A DNA stretch of 64,000 nucleotides from Panicum virgatum. Lineage: Eukaryota; Streptophyta; Magnoliopsida; Poales; Poaceae. Shown one piece after another: positions 63,714-64,000 of the stretch (positions within the stretch are counted from its first letter, which is position 1; every line of letters starts with the position of its first letter). The stretch lies in assembly GCF_016808335.1 (NCBI RefSeq), contig NC_053146.1:12717015-12781014 (forward strand), written 5' to 3'. Made by a program: the position numbers and the translations under genes. The notes below the pieces were generated by a model, which saw only the letters and a list, made by a program, of their open reading frames with translations, did not search any database and had not been told where the DNA came from.

Positions 63714-64000
63714 GTTGGTCTTTTACCATCTCATGCTAATGCTAGGGTTGTGCTCACAATGTCATTACTGAATGTGTGATGAATGCAGTAACCAGTTACA
63801 TATTTGGATGAAAATATTGTGTTTCCATTCCATAAGATTAAACTTGTCATTACAAAGAGGGTGCACATTGTCTCATGAGTACTCTTGTCTCACTTCATCA
63901 GCTGAACAAACACACTCAGCAACATGACAATGAGCATACAGACACCTACAAAGCATAACAGCTTCAATAACCTAACAATTTCTTGACATAAACCTACCAT

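Larger units (their letters stand above)
59879..64000 (+). mobile_element. Autonomous-type MULE (5' part; runs off the window)
   Basis: A terminal-type sequence (GAGTTAAATGCATGGCAGGC, CTTAAACTTGTAGGGC, TGTCATCTAGGTCCATCAAC) starts at about 59879. It precedes a five-exon MURA-type transposase gene (60315-63576) by about 440 bases. The 3' terminal inverted repeat is not in the window. The terminal region shares the style (ACTTGT...TGTCATCT) of the neighbouring 59017-59797 element, but I would not call them the same family by eye. Confidence 0.75.

Overview
The window is plant nuclear DNA, almost certainly from a grass. It holds Tat- and Athila-type Ty3/Gypsy elements, Tourist- and Stowaway-like MITEs, an L1-type LINE, a tRNA-derived SINE, Mutator-like elements and one intron-containing host gene. 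There are no bacterial operons, rRNA or tRNA genes, or CRISPR arrays. Most of the sequence is nested mobile DNA.

Region 1-32065. A minus-strand LTR fragment (1-1001) and a Tourist-like remnant precede a large, old Tat-type Gypsy element ('Tat-A', about 2160-32065). Tat-A lacks its 5' LTR and is split by three later insertions. These are an Athila-type element (6485-15348, perfect 5-bp target duplication GTTCT), a 2.5-kb solo LTR (16455-18990) and a second Tat-clade element lacking pol ('element 3', 20133-29386). Tat-A's gag, protease, RT/RNase H, archaic RNase H and integrase lie in order in the pieces between them. Its 3' spacer carries an antisense ORF with its own TATA box, and its 3' LTR ends at 32065. 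Element 3 has gag and protease but no RT or integrase. In their place it has an antisense plant-mobile-domain gene.

Region 32066-42100. This stretch holds a SINE with a 17-bp target duplication, a long-inverted-repeat element, and a gag-only LTR element ('element 4', 35822-39708). It is followed by a duplicated copy of the promoter of the downstream host gene. One promoter copy contains a Stowaway MITE, and a 5'-truncated LINE (itself hit by a MITE) separates the two copies.

Region 42100-46000. The one convincing intact host gene is a three-exon ankyrin-repeat/PGG-domain membrane protein of about 702 residues, of the ACD6-like class.

Region 46000-64000. Here lie a GC-rich PIF/Harbinger-like TIR element, a complete but mutated Tat-clade element ('element 5', 48905-57663, target duplication CATCC) related to element 4, a short tandem array, and a non-autonomous Mutator-like element with a 9-bp target duplication. 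Last is the 5' part of an autonomous-type MULE whose five-exon transposase gene is broken by one small deletion.

The most unusual signal is not a gene. Four unrelated LTR families here each carry their own reiterated short palindrome with a CCGG core (ACCGGT with GTAA/GCAT spacers, GGCCGGCC, CCGGAGTATCCGG, GACCGGTC). Two of the families carry it inside protein-coding linkers as well as in LTRs. In element 5 the repeat is read in all three frames, and its orientation appears to be chosen so that no stop codon is created.
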